Shown: positions 6,037 through 7,248 of the stretch, in pieces
How positions within the stretch are numbered: the stretch's first letter is position 1
Layout: each line of letters opens with the position of its first letter
NCBI GenBank assembly: GCA_014523625.1
Contig: JAATVP010000172.1
Coordinates: 1-7,248, forward strand
Length of the DNA stretch: 7,248 nt
Direction: 5' to 3'
From: Nitrososphaerales archaeon TH5896
GTDB lineage: Archaea > Thermoproteota > Nitrososphaeria > Nitrososphaerales > Nitrososphaeraceae
Translations under genes and position numbers: made by a program
Notes under the pieces: generated by a model
The model's input: only the letters and a program-made list of their open reading frames with translations
Database searches by the model: none
Told to the model about the DNA's origin: nothing

Positions 6037-6411
6037 ATGTCCAAAGTCACACCAGAAGAAGTACTTCATTCTGTAGCCGAATGCATCAATTCAGGGAACC
6101 TAGATTCTTTGATGATACTTTATGAATCCGATGCATGTTTTGCCTCTCAGCCAGGACAGTTCACTAAGGGTAGAGAAGGCATACGTCAAAGTATGCAAGG
6201 ATTCGTTGATATGCGGGGTAAGCTAGAATCCAAAGTAAAGAGAGTATTCCAGACAAGTAATCTTGCTCTTGTAATAAGTGAATGGTCGTTCAGTGGGACC
6301 GGACCTGATGGCAATCTTGTTAACCTTGCTTCAACAGCTACCGATGTCCTACGTCAACAGCCCGATGGTACATGGCGTGTTATCATAGACAATCCTTGGG
6401 GAACAGATTAG
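6037..6411 (+). CDS. NTF2/SnoaL-like (DUF4440-type) protein
   Basis: At 124 residues this is the normal length for a single-domain NTF2-like cone fold. Family features seen in order are an N-terminal helix (EEVLHSVAECINSGNLDSLM), LYESDACFASQPGQ, the loop GREGIRQSMQGFVDM (45-59), strands with LALVISEWSFSGTGPDGN (76-93), and the closing DVLRQQPDGTWRVIIDNPWG (103-122). The ending W-R-x-x-x-D-N-P-W-G is typical of SnoaL-like/DUF4440 proteins. Members include ketosteroid-isomerase-like enzymes, polyketide cyclases and many small-ligand-binding proteins with unknown substrates, so no reaction can be assigned. It has no signal peptide and should be cytoplasmic. The ATG at 6037 gives a family-typical N-terminus, with TTAAATG at the start and no Shine-Dalgarno motif. 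Gaps of more than 120 bp on both sides suggest it is transcribed alone. Confidence 0.88.
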   Translation: MSKVTPEEVLHSVAECINSGNLDSLMILYESDACFASQPGQFTKGREGIRQSMQGFVDMRGKLESKVKRVFQTSNLALVISEWSFSGTGPDGNLVNLASTATDVLRQQPDGTWRVIIDNPWGTD

Positions 6412-6509
6412 CCAACCAAGTGATTTACTCACGTATACTAGTGTATTCAGAACTTCTATTTTCATGACACAGACTTTGTTACTTTCAAACTAGTAATAAT
6501 TGAGAACGA

Positions 6510-6516
6510 TTTAAAG
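6510..6516 (+). promoter_or_regulatory. TATA-like box of the antiporter gene
   Basis: TTTAAAG is centred 29 nt upstream of the ATG at 6542. The predicted transcript would begin essentially at the start codon. The core resembles the TTTAAAAT box of the PAC2 gene at 1208-1215, which has the same spacing to its ATG. Confidence 0.45.
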
Positions 6517-6541
6517 TAGGTCAATTTATTCGCTAATATAA

Positions 6542-7248
6542 ATGGCATTGGTAGAGAGCAGCACTGAATTTCTTCATGTTATTATATCATTAGCCATTTT
6601 ACTTTTTACTGCAAAGATCTTTGCTGAAATCTTCCATAGATTAAAGTTGCCAATTGTTCTTGGTGAACTTTTAGCCGGGATAATAATTGGACCCTTTGCC
6701 TTAGGTGGTTTGATATTTTTTGATGGAGAACCAATAGTAGAACTAGATGAGACCGTACTTGATATTGGAGTGATATCTGCCATTGTCATTCTGTTTGTAG
6801 CAGGATTAGAGATTACACCACGTGAATTCCTGAGGGGAGGAGCTGCTTCCTTTACGGTTGGATCAATTGGTGTTATCGTTCCATTCTTTGTTGGGTTTGT
6901 TGTATTGACGTTCTACGGATTAGAAGCATTAGAGTCTATGCTAGTAGCTACAGCACTTACGGCTACAAGTATTGCAATATCTGTCCAAGTATTGACAGAA
7001 TTAGGAAAAATGCAGACAAAGGAAGCCAGACTGATATTAGGTGCTGCAATAGTGGATGATATCCTTGCTATTGCTGTGTTATCTGTTGTAACTACCATGG
7101 TTCAAACTGGTGATACTTCACCACAAATAACAGACGTCATTTTCCTTATACTTCAAATACTTGGACTCTTTGCAGCTCTATTAATTGGCTCAATAGTGTT
7201 GATACCAAGATTACTTCATGTGGAAAAGTTATGGAAGTCCAAAGGTAG
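6542..7248 (+). CDS. CPA2-family cation:proton antiporter (Na+/H+ or K+/H+), 3' end outside the window
   Basis: The frame opens with ATG at 6542 and stays open for 235 codons to the window edge. The last TAG in the window is out of frame, so the gene continues to the right. Full-length members are usually about 380-420 residues for the membrane domain, so over half is present. Family landmarks are LKLPIVLGELLAGIIIGP (34-51), LFVAGLEITPREF (84-96), TALTATSIAISVQVLTELGK (137-156) and GAAIVDDILAIAVL (167-180). The D172-D173 pair matches the paired aspartates of electrogenic CPA2 exchangers such as NapA, which bind Na+ and protons; the KefB/KefC branch usually differs here. It would act in the cytoplasmic membrane, exchanging a monovalent cation for protons in pH, salt or volume control. 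Whether a C-terminal TrkA-N or other regulatory domain follows cannot be seen. The family call is secure; ion specificity is inferred from the DD pair. Confidence 0.93.
   Translation, partial: MALVESSTEFLHVIISLAILLFTAKIFAEIFHRLKLPIVLGELLAGIIIGPFALGGLIFFDGEPIVELDETVLDIGVISAIVILFVAGLEITPREFLRGGAASFTVGSIGVIVPFFVGFVVLTFYGLEALESMLVATALTATSIAISVQVLTELGKMQTKEARLILGAAIVDDILAIAVLSVVTTMVQTGDTSPQITDVIFLILQILGLFAALLIGSIVLIPRLLHVEKLWKSKG

Noticed and set aside
6421..6450. Palindrome-like ATAC-TAGT-GTAT after the NTF2-like gene
   Set aside because: Arms are only four bases and do not extend, so it is expected by chance in AT-rich DNA.
6574..7098. Minus-strand open frames opposite the antiporter
   Set aside because: They are antisense shadows of a clear CPA2 coding frame and their translations carry no motifs.

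Overview
The window looks archaeal, and the best fit is an AT-rich ammonia-oxidising thaumarchaeon (Nitrososphaeria, possibly Nitrosocosmicus-like). This is inference, not proof. The supporting points are a PAC2-family proteasome-assembly-type protein, a stand-alone CheY-like receiver, a membrane-anchored DM13 domain protein, AT-rich intergenic DNA, and several genes whose best TATA-like box lies about 27-31 nt upstream of the start codon, as expected for leaderless archaeal transcripts. No rRNA, tRNA, CRISPR array, insertion sequence or phage gene was found.

Layout. Positions 1-513 hold no convincing gene. A single-domain response regulator lies on the minus strand (514-882), followed by a 356-bp gene-poor stretch. 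A PAC2-family gene follows on the plus strand (1239-2045), with a TATA-like box and a perfect 15-bp palindrome just in front of it. A 72-residue two-helix membrane protein (2294-2512) converges on a minus-strand major facilitator transporter (2674-4068). Divergent from the transporter, across 143 bp, is a 287-residue protein (4212-5075) whose cysteine-rich N-terminus resembles bacterial metallothionein and is joined to a four-helix membrane domain. Then come, all on the plus strand, a DM13 protein (5216-5884), an NTF2/SnoaL-like protein (6037-6411) and the first 235 codons of a CPA2-type cation:proton antiporter (6542 to the window end).

How the genes may work together. There is no long operon: gaps of 130-250 bp and separate promoter-like signals suggest mostly single-gene units. 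A stress and homeostasis theme is visible (metal binding and transport, ion/proton exchange, redox at the membrane, protein quality control), but it rests on family assignments alone. The most unusual object is the metallothionein-like/membrane fusion at 4212-5075. Its membrane half contains an internal duplication, K-x9-E-x2-C-I-x2-A-E, repeated exactly 120 residues apart. This suggests a metal-handling membrane protein that carries its own cytosolic thiolate cluster, possibly paired with the divergent transporter.
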